The notes: a model not told the origin generated them from the letters alone. A stretch of DNA of 64,000 bases from DASTFY01 sp963769115 (GCA_963769115.1 CAVYKN010000002.1:62001-126000); one strand, 5' to 3'; numbered from the stretch's first letter, positions 50,509-60,983 are shown. Numbers and translations are program-made.

Positions 50509-51921
50509 CTACTCCCCGCCAGACGGCTCGGTCGATGCCAGGCGGTGCACACCGTTGACGCGGACGCCATTGCCGACCCCGTTGCCCTTCGGCAGGACAG
50601 ACCAGGCCACGGAGCGCTCGACCCTCGCCGGAGCCGTGGTGATCGTCAGGTCCTTGACCGGGATGGGCTGCGGCGCCATGGCCGAGGCAGCCGGTCCGGC
50701 CGTCTCGGCGTGGAACCCGGTGAGGGACTGGTACACGCCGACGTAGGCCGGCGACTGGATCGGCCACGCCAGCACCGTCTCGACCCGCTCCCGGCCCCGC
50801 CGGCTCATCACCGCGCGGGCGTCGGGATCGTCGACGAGGTCGGCGATGGCCTGCGCGAAGGCAGCGACGTCGTTCGGCTCGGCGTAGACGGCGGCGTCAT
50901 CGGCGGACACGCGCGTCTCCGTCAGATCGAACGCCACGACAGGGAGCTCGAACGCCATGTACTCCATGGTCTTGTTCATGGTGGACACGTCGTTGAGCGG
51001 GTTCTTGGGGTCGGGCGACAGGCCGACGGACGCCGTCGACATGAGCTCGGCGACCAGCGCGTCGGGGGCCCGTCCGGTGAAGTGGACGAGGTCCTCGACC
51101 GCGAGGCTGGCCGCCAGGCCCTTGAGCTCCTCGAAGCAGTCGCCCGACCCGATGAGGGTGATGCCGATGTCCTTGCGGGACAGCTCGTGCTTCAGGTGGG
51201 CGGCGGCCCGGATGGCGATGTCCACGCCGTCCTGCGGACCCATGACGCCGATGTAGACGGCGAGGTGCTTGAACCCGCGGAGGTGCTCGGCCTTGTCCGG
51301 GCCCTTGGTCAGCAGCTCCGGATCCGGCCCGGTGCGGACGATGGTGACCCGGTCCTCGGGCACGGCGCCCCGGTTCAGCGCCTTCCCGCGGTACGACCCG
51401 TTGGTGACGATCACGTGGTGCGCACTGCGGTACGTCGCCCGCTCGAGGGCGATCAGCACGCGCTTGACGAGCCTCGACCCGTTCGGGAAGCGGGACTCGT
51501 ACAGCTCAGGGCAGAGGTCGTGCTGGTCGTACACGAACTTGGTGCCGAACGGCCGGAAGAGCAGCGCCAGCAGCCAGAAGGTGTCGGGCGGGTTGCAGGC
51601 CTGGATGACGTCGAACCGGCGGCGCCGCCACGCCTTCACGGCCAGGCGCAGGGTGGCCAGGAAGCTGTAGGCGAACTCGCCCACGAAGCCGGCCATCCCC
51701 CGAGCCTCGGGCGCGGGCCGGTACTTGTAGATGTGCACGCCCTCGAGGACCTCGTAGGCCGGGTCGTTGGTGCCCTTCGGGCACACGACCGAGACCTCGA
51801 AGCCGGCCGCCCGCAGCGCCAGGCACTCGAGCCAGACGCGACGGTCGAAGGGGACGGGGAGGTTCTGGACGATGACGAGGACGGCGGGGGGCCGCCGCCG
51901 TGAGCGCCGCACCGGCCTCAC
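50509..51921 (-). CDS. Glycosyltransferase, GT4 family
   Basis: This 470-residue GT-B enzyme has its N-terminal domain in QNLPVPFDRRVWLECLALRA and FVYDQHDLCPELYESRF. The C-terminal nucleotide-binding part has YIGVMGPQDGVDIAIRAAAH and the EX7E region in MNKTMEYMAFELPVVAFDL. It resembles WbuB/WcaI-type transferases of capsule loci. The last about 60 residues (from QPIPVKDLTI) are a variable tail. It transfers a sugar from an NDP or GDP donor to a lipid-linked acceptor. Its start overlaps the stop of the AlgD-like gene (ATGA). Confidence 0.9.
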   Translation of the reverse strand: MRPVRRSRRRPPAVLVIVQNLPVPFDRRVWLECLALRAAGFEVSVVCPKGTNDPAYEVLEGVHIYKYRPAPEARGMAGFVGEFAYSFLATLRLAVKAWRRRRFDVIQACNPPDTFWLLALLFRPFGTKFVYDQHDLCPELYESRFPNGSRLVKRVLIALERATYRSAHHVIVTNGSYRGKALNRGAVPEDRVTIVRTGPDPELLTKGPDKAEHLRGFKHLAVYIGVMGPQDGVDIAIRAAAHLKHELSRKDIGITLIGSGDCFEELKGLAASLAVEDLVHFTGRAPDALVAELMSTASVGLSPDPKNPLNDVSTMNKTMEYMAFELPVVAFDLTETRVSADDAAVYAEPNDVAAFAQAIADLVDDPDARAVMSRRGRERVETVLAWPIQSPAYVGVYQSLTGFHAETAGPAASAMAPQPIPVKDLTITTAPARVERSVAWSVLPKGNGVGNGVRVNGVHRLASTEPSGGE

Positions 51922-53228
51922 CAGCTCACGCCGACGTAGCCGGGCAGCGACTCGATCTCCGGGCCCAGGGACCCGACGAGATCGAAGACGTGGGTCGGTG
52001 AGGCCTCCAGGATCGCTTCTCGCACCTCCGGGGTGGAGACCCCGACGACGATGGTGGAGGCACCCGCCAGCGCCGTGTCGGCCGAATCGGCCAGCAGGCC
52101 CCGCAGGTGGGGCAGGCGGTCCTCCACGAACCGGCGGTTGGCGCCGAACAGGAGCTCGGGCCGGACCACCGGATCGAAGATCGTGAGCTGGATCCCCTTG
52201 CCGATGAGGAGCTCGGCCAGATCGACGTACGGGCTCTCGCGGAGGTCGTCGGTCTCGGCCTTGAAGCTCAGGCCGAGGAGGGCGACCCGCCGGGCGCCAG
52301 TGGCCAGCACCTCACGGGCCAGCGAGCGCACGACCATCTCGTTGGTGTTGACGACACCGGTGAGCATCGGGGCCTCGACGTCGTTGAAGCGGGCGAGGCT
52401 CAGGACGGCCCGCAGGTCCTTCGGCAGGCACGAGCCGCCGAAGGCGAACCCCGGCTTGAGGTAGGCGGACGAGATGTTGAGCCGGTCGTCCTGGACGAAG
52501 ATGTCCATGACCTCGCGGCTGTCGACGCCGACGGAGCGGAGCACCCGGCCCATCTCGTTGGCGAAGCTGATCTTGACCGCGTGGAACGCGTTGCAGGCGT
52601 ACTTGAGCGACTCCGCCGTGCGCAGGCTGGTGACGATGACCCGGCCCGGCAGCGGGTCGAACAGCTCCCGCACGACGGCGGTCGCCCGCTCGTCGTCGGA
52701 GCCGATGATGCTGAAGGGGGGGTTACGGAAGTCGGCCACGCCCGAGCCCTCACGGAGGAACTCCGGGCACATGACGACGCCGAAGCGCTCGCTCCCGTCG
52801 CCGGCGGACTTGGCCAGCGCGGCGTGCACCACATCGCCGACCGTGCCCGGCGGGACGGTCGATCGGACGATGACGGCGAGATAGCCGTCCGTCCGGGCGA
52901 CGTGCTCGCCGAGCTCCCGCGCCGCCTGCTCGAGGTGCGTGAGGTCCACGCTGCCGTTGCTGCGCGACGGGGTGCCGACGCACACGATGGCGATGTCGAC
53001 GCCCTTCAACCCCTCGACCACGTCCTGCGTGGCCCGCAGCCGACCGGAGTCGACGGCCCGCCTCACGACGGCGTCGAGCTCGGGCTCGACCACTGGGCTG
53101 GTGCCTGCGGCCAACGCGGCGACCTTGGTCATGTCGGGATCGATCCCGACCACCTCGTGACCCGCGTCGGCAAGGCACGCTGCTGTAACTGTCCCGACGT
53201 ATCCCACGCCGAGCACGGCGATGTTCAT
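51918..53228 (-). CDS. Nucleotide-sugar 6-dehydrogenase, AlgD (GDP-mannose)-like
   Basis: This NAD-dependent enzyme of 436 residues oxidises a nucleotide sugar to its uronic acid. The start ATG 53228 follows AGGAAAGAG. Motifs are AVLGVGYVGTVTAACLADAG, VRSTVPPGTV, EFLREGSGVADF, KYACNAFHAVKISFANEMGR, and FAFGGSCLPKDLRA with the catalytic Cys. The DIFVQDDRLNIS and GFAFGGSCLPKD blocks are closer to GDP-mannose dehydrogenase (AlgD) than to UDP-glucose dehydrogenase. GDP-mannuronate would be the product. A UDP-HexNAc substrate is also possible. Confidence 0.88.
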   Translation of the reverse strand: MNIAVLGVGYVGTVTAACLADAGHEVVGIDPDMTKVAALAAGTSPVVEPELDAVVRRAVDSGRLRATQDVVEGLKGVDIAIVCVGTPSRSNGSVDLTHLEQAARELGEHVARTDGYLAVIVRSTVPPGTVGDVVHAALAKSAGDGSERFGVVMCPEFLREGSGVADFRNPPFSIIGSDDERATAVVRELFDPLPGRVIVTSLRTAESLKYACNAFHAVKISFANEMGRVLRSVGVDSREVMDIFVQDDRLNISSAYLKPGFAFGGSCLPKDLRAVLSLARFNDVEAPMLTGVVNTNEMVVRSLAREVLATGARRVALLGLSFKAETDDLRESPYVDLAELLIGKGIQLTIFDPVVRPELLFGANRRFVEDRLPHLRGLLADSADTALAGASTIVVGVSTPEVREAILEASPTHVFDLVGSLGPEIESLPGYVGVSW

Positions 53229-53229
53229 G

Positions 53230-53388
53230 CTCTTTCCTGCCGATCCGCCCGGACGGGCCTCACTACCGCTCCGATTCGAGGTGTATCCCCACCGTGTCCG
53301 CCGACCAGTATCCCGCCTCGGTGGAAGCAACGGCCAGGATGAATCCCGATCAGGGCCTGGATGACCCCCACAAGCTGGCTATCCCGAC
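53230..53388. other. Intergenic region upstream of the AlgD-like gene
   Basis: About 160 bases separate the AlgD-like start from the stop of a possible small gene. They should hold the promoter of the reverse operon (AlgD-like to heparinase-like). I see no clear hexamers, repeats or gene. Confidence 0.3.
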
Positions 53389-53529
53389 TCAGCGTGGTGA
53401 CAGCTTGCGCTGCGTGACCACCCACCGGGCGGGCCCGTTTTTGACCCAGACCGCGAACGGTGCGTCCGGCTCAGCTGGCGCACCGCAGTGCTCGACGCAT
53501 TGCCGAGCGAAGCGATAGGAGCCCGCCAT
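53389..53529 (-). CDS. Possible 46-residue protein
   Basis: ATG 53529 lies 17 bases after the end of the Wzz-like gene. It reads AGSYRFARQCVEHCGAPA and ends KNGPARWVVTQRKLSPR at 53389. The composition looks like a genuine short protein with two cysteines (CVEHC). No family is recognised, and the length makes chance possible. If real, it would be co-transcribed with the Wzz-like gene. Confidence 0.3.
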   Translation of the reverse strand: MAGSYRFARQCVEHCGAPAEPDAPFAVWVKNGPARWVVTQRKLSPR

Positions 53530-53546
53530 GGGCGGGCGACGAAGAT

Positions 53547-55273
53547 TCAGATCCGACGGACGGCGCGCAGCTCGGGGTCCGAGCCGGGGCGGCGCGGCTC
53601 CAGAGCGGCGACGGCCTCCTCGGCCGGTGACGTGTCGAGCTGACCGGTCGACGTGTCGAACCGGTCCGGGTTGACGACGACGACCCCGATGGGCCCCGCG
53701 CCCGACCGGTGCAGCGCGGCGGCGTTCTCCTGGATGTTGGCTCCGGTGACGCGCCCGGTGTGGGCCACGACGAAGCTGACGCCCGACTGGACCGTGGGCA
53801 GGGCGGCGCCCTCCGTCACGGCTCGCCAGTCCCCCACGTAGGCGATCACGAGGTCTGCCCGGTCGGAGGATTCGGAACGGGGCCCGTCGGCCAGGCGGTC
53901 CGACAGCCGCGCCGACATCCCGTTGAACACGGCCAGGGGCGGCGTGTCCGGGAAGATCACGTCCCACCGGACGTCGTTCGACACCCGGCGCACACGGAAC
54001 GTGCGCGCGGACTCCAGACCGACCTGGTTCGCCTCGCCGGACGGACCGACCATGGCCCGCACGACCGATCCCAGCGACGGCTCGTCCGTAGACGGTGCAG
54101 TCGACGACGATCACGTCCCGCCAGCGGCGCCGGCGCGGGCTCTCGGTCGGGGCGTCGTCGGCGTCGTCCATGCGGCGTGCCGGACCCCGCGAGCGGCTCG
54201 TCAGGTCCATGGCCAGCCGGAGCGTCAGCGCGATCGGCGGCATCGTCGGCCGCCATCGAGCTCACGACGATCGGCGGCGGGAGGTCCCGCGGGCCACCGA
54301 GCATGGAGGCCATCGACTTCGTCGTCGTCGCCAGGCTCTTCGACGGTGACGACACGATCTTGGCCAGCCGGCGGCGCTGCTGCGACGCGGTGAACGCGAT
54401 CCTCCGGCGTAGGTCGACGCTGCCCACGACGCTCACCCCGGCCGCGCTGGCGAACTCGTGACGGCTGAACAGCCGCCGGCCGAGCACGTCACGGGCGACG
54501 ACGACGACCGCCGCCAGCAGCGCACCACCGAAGAGGCCGATGATCGCGAACTCCCGGGGCCGCGGACTGGTCGGCGCGGTGGGCAGCAACGGTGCGGCCA
54601 GCACCTTGTTCCGGTCACGCGTCAGCTCGCGGGTCGCGGTGGCCTGGTCCAGCGTGGCCCGGACACCCGCCAGCTCCTGGGAGATGTCGGTGCGCTCGTT
54701 GACCAGGGCGGTCAGCAGCAACGACTGTTCGCGCGTCAACAACTCCGCGCTGCTGAGCTCGGCGATCTCGCACCTCGAGCTCGTCGATGCGACCCTGGAG
54801 CTGGGTGGAGCGTTCCTGGACCGAACGCTCGACCGCGGCCAGCTCCGAGTCGGCCTCCGCCCCGATGTAGTCGAGGTACGCCTGCGGCCACCGCGGTGAC
54901 CCTGGCCGCGGCCAGCTCCGCCGTCCGGCCCGTCGCGTCGAAGCGCAACAAGTCGTCGGTGAAGGGAGTGGCGCGGTAGCTCTTGAGCAGGGTCTCCGGA
55001 TCGGCCGAGCTGTTCAGCTTCTCGAGGGCCCGCTCCGCGACCGGGACGCTCTGCGCGAGGGCGGCCTCGGTCTCCATGCGGCTGGCGCGCTCGAGGCTCC
55101 CGTCGTCGGAGCTGAAGAGCTGGACGTCGACGGTCGCGGTGTACTTCTTCGGCATGAGCGCGGTGAGGAGGACCGCGAGGGCGAGTCCCGCCGAACGCGC
55201 CGACCACCACCCACTTCCATCGACGTCGAAGGGCATGCAGCACGCCCTGTCCTTCGATGTGTTCGCCCTCCAC
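53547..55273 (-). CDS. Wzz-like chain-length protein with degenerate BY-kinase-like domain (several frame breaks)
   Basis: The start is GTG 55273 (EGEHIEGQGVLHALRRRWKW). It has a first membrane helix (AGLALAVLLTALMPKKY), a periplasmic coiled region with TDISQELAGVRATLDQATAT, and a second helix (FAIIGLFGGALLAAVVVVA). This is Wzz topology. A cytoplasmic domain follows: PPIVVSSMAADDAADR, VIVVDCTVYG and GVSFVVAHTGRVTGANIQ. It has the shape of a tyrosine autokinase, but the Walker A position has no GK[ST]. The frame changes at least five times (about 55205, 54890, 54775, 54225 and 54085), so details are uncertain. It would set polysaccharide length. Confidence 0.7.
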
Positions 55274-55672
55274 CGCTCCGCTCCTCTCAGACTTCGAGTC
55301 CAGCCGCGGACATCCCGCGCCGAGGAGCCCTGGGGGCGCTGCGGTCGCCTACGACTTGCGGCGACGATGCTACTGGACACCACGCTCGGTGTGGTCGGAG
55401 GGTTCGAGAAGCCGTCGCGCCGCAGGTCAGCGGCCAGCGACGGTCACGCTGTGTGGCGGCCTGGCCGCGCGACGAACCGGCACGCGGGGTCCGGCGGCGT
55501 GTCTGACCGGTCCGAGCGCCGTCGCGCCCCGGCGGGCCGGCAGGGGCGCGGAGGGCGACCGCTAGGCTCCGAGCGGTCGGGAGGAGGCTCCTGACCGAAC
55601 CTGTCGGCGCCCAGTGGCGGGGGTCGGAACCGGGCGGCAGAGCATGGTGCATTGGGTGAGCGGACAGCGACG
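55274..55672. other. Divergent intergenic region, wzz-like/wzy-like genes
   Basis: These 399 bases lie between divergent starts and probably carry promoters in both directions. An 8-bp exact inverted repeat, CGACCGCT / AGCGGTCG (55556-55579, 8-base loop), is present about 100 bases before the Wzy-like start. No convincing gene is found on either strand. Confidence 0.4.
55556..55579. promoter_or_regulatory. 8-bp inverted repeat upstream of the Wzy-like gene
   Basis: CGACCGCT and AGCGGTCG pair perfectly around AGGCTCCG. The location suggests an operator or a leader hairpin of the forward transcript. The TAGGCT within could be part of a -10 element. Confidence 0.3.
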
Positions 55673-56927
55673 ATGACGGTCGACATGAACCCGACGAGCG
55701 CGCTCGGATCGGACGATCACGAGCTGACCGCGCACGAGCGGCGGACGGCCGCGCTCGTCTGGATCCTGGTGTTCGGGTCGTGCCTGGCCTGGACCGGACG
55801 GCCCGACTTCGTGATCATCCTGCCGCCCCGGGTCGAGCAGCTCGGCACCGCCATCGCCGTGGTACTGGCCTTCTGGCTGGCGCTCAAGCTGAACCCGCGC
55901 CTGAAGCTCAGGGGCTCCTGGCCGGTGTGGCTCTACGCGCTCCTGCCCATCGTGGCCCTGATGCCGGCGTTGAGCGGCAGCGCGGGCGGGCTCGGCACCG
56001 TTGCCGCGGGCGTCCCGCTTCCTGTTCGCCCTCCTGGCGCTGGCCTTGATCTCCCCCGTCTGGCGATCGGACCCGTGGGTCATCGTCAACGCTCACGCGC
56101 GGGCGCTGCGGCTGTGCGTCGGCGCGGCCTTGATCTCGCTCTGCATCGGGCTGGGCCAGAACGGTGAGGGCCGGCTCATCTCCCAGGTGCCGGCTCTGCA
56201 GCCGCCACAGGTCGGCCAGTTCGCCGCCGTGCTGGTTTGCCTGACCGCGGTCCAGATCCTGTCCCACTCACCCCGACTGCCCCGCTGCCCGATGTGGATG
56301 GTGCTCGGTGTGGCCGCCCTCCTCCTCAGCAAGACCCGGACACCGCTGATCGCCGGCGCGGTCGCGTTGGGGGTCGCCATCCTCCTGCTCGCCGTCAGCC
56401 ATTCCCGGGCCCGCGAGGTCGTCGTCACGCTGGTCCTGCTCGGTCCGGCGCTCTTCCTCGTCATGGAGCCGGCCGTCGAGGCGTTCCTCAACAGGGGCCA
56501 GAACGACGAGCTGCTGTCGACGCTCACCGGGCGCACGCTGGCCTGGGCCCGGGTGCACACCTTCCCCCGGACGGGGTTCCAGGAGCTGTTCGGGATCGGC
56601 TACGGGGACAAGTCCATCGACGGCCTCCCCATCGACAACGGCTACCTCGCGACCTATCACGAGGCGGGGAAGATCGGCTTGGTCATCGTCTGCACCGCCA
56701 TGGCGGTGATCCTGCTCCGGGCCTTCTCGTACCCGAAGGCCGCCAACCGGGCGCTGTCGATCTGCCTGCTGACGTTCGTCGCCGTGGCCTCGTACACCGA
56801 GACCGGGATCGGCGACATGTCGGCCTACGTCATGCACATCCTGCTGGCCGGGATCCTCCTGACGCCGCTCACCCTCGCCCAGTCGGGCGAGCACTTCCAC
56901 CCGATCAAGCCTGGAGCCCGTACGTGA
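55673..56927 (+). CDS. O-antigen ligase/polymerase (Wzy)-like membrane protein (one frame break)
   Basis: This multi-spanning protein of about 417 residues has roughly ten helices. It starts at ATG 55673 (TVDMNPTSALGSDDHELTA), has an early break near 56015, and continues with FLFALLALALISPVWRSD. The large extracytoplasmic loop includes LLSKTRTPLIAGAV, LTGRTLAWARVHTFPRTGFQ and IDNGYLATYHEAGKIGLVI, the Wzy_C/O-antigen ligase pattern (arginine-rich loop and a conserved His). It would polymerise or ligate repeat units on the outer face of the membrane. Its stop overlaps the next glycosyltransferase. Confidence 0.82.
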
Positions 56928-58116
56928 GGATCCTCCTCGTCCACAACCGCTACCGCAGCGTCGAGCCGTCCGGCGAGAACCACGTCGTCGAGAGCGAGGC
57001 CCGCGAGCTGCGCGAGCGCGGCCACGACGTCGAGGTCTGGGGCCCGAGCTTCCGACGAGATCGCCGAGCAGTCGCCCCTCCAGAAACTGCTCCTGCCCGC
57101 CCGCGTCGTCTGGTCACGCGACTCGGCCCGGTCCCTGGCGGCAGTGCTCGACCGGCACCGGCCCGACGTCGTCCACCTGCACAACACCTTCCCGCTGATC
57201 AGCGGCTCGATCCTCCCGATGCTGCGCGACCGCAAGGTCCCGACGGTGGCGACGGTCCACAACTACCGGCTGATCTGCTCCGGTGGAACCCTGTTCCGGG
57301 ACGGGCGGGTGTGCCACGACTGCCTGCCCTCGTCGCACCGGCCGGGCGTGCAGCACGGGTGCTATCGCGAGTCGAGGATCGCGACCACGCCGGTGGCCCT
57401 CGCCAACGTGGTGCACGCCCGCCACTGGAAGGCGCTCGACGCTCTCCTCACCCTGTCGAGCGCGCAACGAGACCTCTTCGTCGAGGCCGGGTACGACCCG
57501 GAACGGGTCATCGTCAAGCCCAACTTCGTCACCGAGCATCCCGGGCAGCGCCGACCACGGGCTACCCGGGACGGGGTTCGTGTACGCGGGGCGCCTGGCC
57601 GACACGAAGGGCGTGCAGGTCATCCTCGACGCCTGGGCCGTGCTCGAGGAGCGGGGCCTGCGGCCCGAGCTCACCATCATCGGCAGCGGGCCGCTGGAGG
57701 ACGACGTCGTCCGCTTCGCCGACGCTCACCCGAACGTGCACTTCGCCGGCCGGCTCACGCGCGACGAGTGCTTCGAGCAGTTCCGACAGGCGCGGGCGGT
57801 CCTCGTGCCGTCGGTCTGGGAGGAGACGTTCGGGCTGGTCGTGGCCGAGGCGATGATGTTCGGCCGCGCCGCCGTCTGCAGCGACCGGGGCTCGTTCCCC
57901 GACCTCATCACCGACGGGCACGACGGCCTCCTCGTGCCGCCCGCCGACGCCGGAGCGCTGGCGAAGGCGGTCGAGACCCTGCACGGCGACGAGGAGCTGG
58001 CCGCCCGACTCGGCGAGCGGGCCCGCGCGACCTATGAGTCGCGGTTCCGCCCCGCGCCCAACATGGAGCTCCTCGAGTCGATCTACGAGCGCGTGCTCGG
58101 CGTGGTCCGATCGTGA
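56924..58116 (+). CDS. Glycosyltransferase, GT4 family (two frame breaks)
   Basis: GTG 56924 overlaps the Wzy-like stop. The N-terminus is VRILLVHNRYRSVEPSGENH. After a break near 57050 it reads RPDVVHLHNTFPLISGSILP, VATVHNYRLICSGGTLFRDG and CHDCLPSSHR. After a second near 57545 it reads GFVYAGRLADTKGVQVILDA, VPSVWEETFGLVVAEAMMFG and DGHDGLLVPPADAGALAKAV. This is a complete GT4 enzyme of about 397 residues. The specificity cannot be read. The start of the flippase gene overlaps its stop. Confidence 0.87.
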
Positions 58117-59454
58117 ACGGACGGCGCGTCGAGGCGGACACGGCCTGCGGCGCCGGCGACCCACCCCGGCCGCGTTCGCGATCGCGGATCAGGTGGTGTC
58201 GTCCGGCTCCAACTTCCTCGTCAGCGTGGCCGTCGGACGGTTCGGCGGCGCGACCGAGCTCGGCGGGTTCGCCGTCGCGCTGTTCGTGTGGCTGGCCATC
58301 ATCGGGATCAACCGAGCGGTGCTGACGGAGCCGCTGATCATCGTCGAGCCCGACTTCGACAGCCCGGTGAACCTCCGCCGCGCCCTGGCCGCGCAGCTCG
58401 CCGTAGCACTGGCCCTCGGTGCGGTGGTCGGCGCCGTGGGAGCTGGTGCTGCTGATGGCGGGGGTCCCCGGGATCGGCGGCCCGCTGCTGGCGCTGGCGC
58501 GCCGTCCTCCCCATGCTCCTGACCCAGGATCTCTGGCGCGCGCTCTCGTTCGGCGTCCATCACCCGAAGCGCGCGCTGGCCAACGACCTCGTCTTCACGG
58601 CCGTGCAGGTGATCCTCATGGCCGGCCTGATCGCCGTCGGGCTCACCAGCTCACCGTGGTTCGTGATCGCCTGGGGAATCGGGGCCGCGGCGGGCGTCGT
58701 CGTCGGGATGGTGCAGTTCCACGCCAGGCCCGCCACGCGGCCCCGGACCGAGCTGCTGCGAGAGTTGTGGCCGATGTCGCGCTGGCTCATCCGCGACTTC
58801 GCCACGCTGTTCGGCGCCCGCGAGGCCTACCTTCTCATCGTCGCCGCCTTCGTGACCGGAGCCGAGTTCGGCGGTCTACGTGCCGCCGAGAGCCTGGTGG
58901 GCCCGGCGTACGTGATCCTGCTGTCGGGCGGCAACGTCGCCCTGCCCGGGGCCACCCGGACGTTCCGCGATCACGGTTGCGCCGGTCTGGCCCGCTACAG
59001 CCGCCGGGTCACCATCGTCGTCGGCGGCGCGCAGTTCGCGTACAGCGCGCTCTTGGTCATCTTCGGGCCGTGGCTCATGGTGACCATCTATGGCGCGGAG
59101 TTCGAGCCCTACACCTATCTGGTCTGGTTCGCCGCGGTCCGCTGCGCCATCGCTGTGATCCCGTTCGGCGCCTCGATCGCCATCAAGGTGGCCGGCCTGG
59201 CCCGCGAGATGTTCCAGGCCCGGCTGTGGGTGACCATCATCTCGCTGCCCACCGCCGTGGTCGTGTCCGCGGTCTACGGCCTCGAAGGGGCCGCGGTCGC
59301 CAGCCTCGGGCTGGCCGCGCTTCTGGTCATCGCCATGTACCGCGTGTACCTGCCGGGTGTCGTCAGGGCCGGCAGGGTGGAGCCGGCCTTCGCGCCGCCC
59401 GATCCGGGCCTGCGATACACCGACGAGCGGCTCGGCACGCCGAGCTCCGGCTGA
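58113..59454 (+). CDS. Wzx-like polysaccharide flippase (three frame breaks)
   Basis: This MATE/MVF-type flippase has about 446 residues and 12-14 helices. GTG 58113 opens a frame that moves near 58155 into AFAIADQVVSSGSNFLVSVA and GGFAVALFVWLAIIGINRAV, near 58435 into LVLLMAGVPGIGGPLLALA, and near 58500 into LLTQDLWRALSFGVHHPKR. The final part has WLIRDFATLFGAREAYLLIV and IFGPWLMVTIYGAEFEPYTY. It would flip lipid-linked repeat units across the membrane. The order Wzy-GT-Wzx is normal for capsule loci. Confidence 0.8.
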
Positions 59455-59461
59455 CCGCCGT

Positions 59462-60983
59462 TCAACTGATGCTGCTGTAGCCGTCCTGGTTGTACGGCGC
59501 GGCACGCCATTGGTTGAACGTCAGCACCCGGCCGGTCTCGAAGGGCATGAAGCGCCACGGCCCGATGTAGGTGTTGGCGAAGAACCGGTTGTTCTGGTTG
59601 AAGGTGATCGCGGTCTGAACGCTCTCGGCGCGGTAGGGCGAGAACGAGGGCCAGGTGCCGTAGTTGGACAGGACCGCCTGCCTGCTGCAGTAGTAGTTCG
59701 AGCACCCGATGTTGCTGGGGGTGACCCGGAAGACGTTGTGGTGGACCTGCACGTTGTTGCTCTTCCACCGGCAGTCGTCGTAGAGCGGGCGGGAGGCGAT
59801 GCCCGGCTGTCGGCACGTCGCCTGGGTGGCCCCACGATTGACGAGCGTGCAGCCCGGCGTGGCCCCGTTGCCGCAGAACCGGTCGGCGTTCTCCCAGACG
59901 GTGACCCCGGACCAGTTGTCCTCGAAGACGTTGCTGTGGATGTCGATCGATCGGCGGTCCCGCCACCCGGGCATCTCCGCCGGCCTCGGAGATGTAGACG
60001 GCGGCAACCGGGAAGTTGTTGCCGTCGGCCGCGAAGGCCTGGCCCTTGTGGATGGTGTTGCGCTTGAACGTGTTGTACCTGATCGTGGCGTTGTAGGAGA
60101 CCTCGTAGAACAGCGCCTCGTCCAGGTTGCCCTCGAAGTAGTTGCCCTCGAACAGGAACGCGCGGTTGTTGAAGTCGGCCCACAGACCCGGGCCGTTGTT
60201 GCCGTGGACCCAGTTGTTGGTGGCCCGGGCGCCGTTGGTCTCCCAGAACTTGGCGCCACCGCTGCAACCGCAGCCGTCGATGCGGGACTCCCAGTCGTCC
60301 TTGTTGTTGCCCGTCACCTCGTTGTGGTCGATGGTGACGTTGACGACGCCGTCCTCTTCGTAGACCGAGAAGCCGTACTGGCCGTTGTCCTTCAGGCAGT
60401 TCCAGCGGACGACGTTGCCGTCGCCGACGAACACGCCGGCGCCGTCGTTGGCGATGACGGTGTTGCGCTCGATGACCCAGTTGTCACCGGCGTCGTGGTT
60501 GACCACGCCCTGCTGGTGGTTGGCCGCCGGCCCGCGTCCGAAGTTGCGGATGGTGAGGTGGGCGATGCGGACGTTGCGGGCTTGCTGCGTGAACGCGTAC
60601 TGGTTGAGGTCGCGCCCGTCGAGGATGGCGCCCGGGCCACCGATGAAGGTCGAGTTGTCGGCCGGGATGATCTGGCTGAACTCGCCGCTCCCGAGCGTGT
60701 GCACTCCGGGCGCGAACCAGTAGGTCCTGCCGGCGCGACGGAAGTCGACGTTGGTGTTGTCACCGGCCGGGACCACGATCGCTCCCGCCGGAGGGCTGGC
60801 CGGTCCGGCGAGGAAGCTGGTGTTGCCGCAGATGCGCGCCGGCGGCGACGCCGGCGCCCTGCTCACCTGCGGCGGGGGTGCCGTCTGGTTGGGCATGCCC
60901 GGCCCGGGCCCCGGTTGGCACGCCGCCACCGCCACCACAGCCGCAGCCGTGAACACCGCCGCCCCTACGCGCTTCGCCACCAT
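59462..60983 (-). CDS. Lipoprotein with right-handed parallel beta-helix (one frame break)
   Basis: ATG 60983 starts a lipoprotein signal (VFTAAAVVAVAACQPG, with the lipobox Cys in AAC). A Pro-rich spacer follows, then beta-helix repeats such as NVRIAHLTIRNFGRG, NWVIERNTVIANDGAGVFVG, NVVRWNCLKDNGQYGFSVYE and ATIRYNTFKRNTIHKGQ. The frame changes near 59985 into SIDIHSNVFEDNWSGVTVWE. The protein is about 506 residues. Such folds occur in pectate or alginate lyases and mannuronan C5-epimerases, so it may modify the exported polymer at the cell surface. No catalytic Asp-Pro-His motif of the epimerases is seen. Confidence 0.82.

Noticed and set aside
48529..51903. Forward open frame of 1124 codons opposite asnB and the GT4 gene
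   Set aside because: There is no recognisable domain, only an Asp/Glu/Arg/Gly/His-rich repeat-like composition. Conserved reverse-strand motifs show the true coding strand.
51918..53228. Call as ordinary UDP-glucose 6-dehydrogenase
   Set aside because: The blocks around the catalytic Cys (DIFVQDDRLNIS, GFAFGGSCLPKD) are closer to the AlgD type. The substrate is left open.
53294..53518. Forward 74-codon frame between the AlgD-like and Wzz-like genes
   Set aside because: There is no ribosome-binding site, no conserved look, and a better short reading lies on the other strand.
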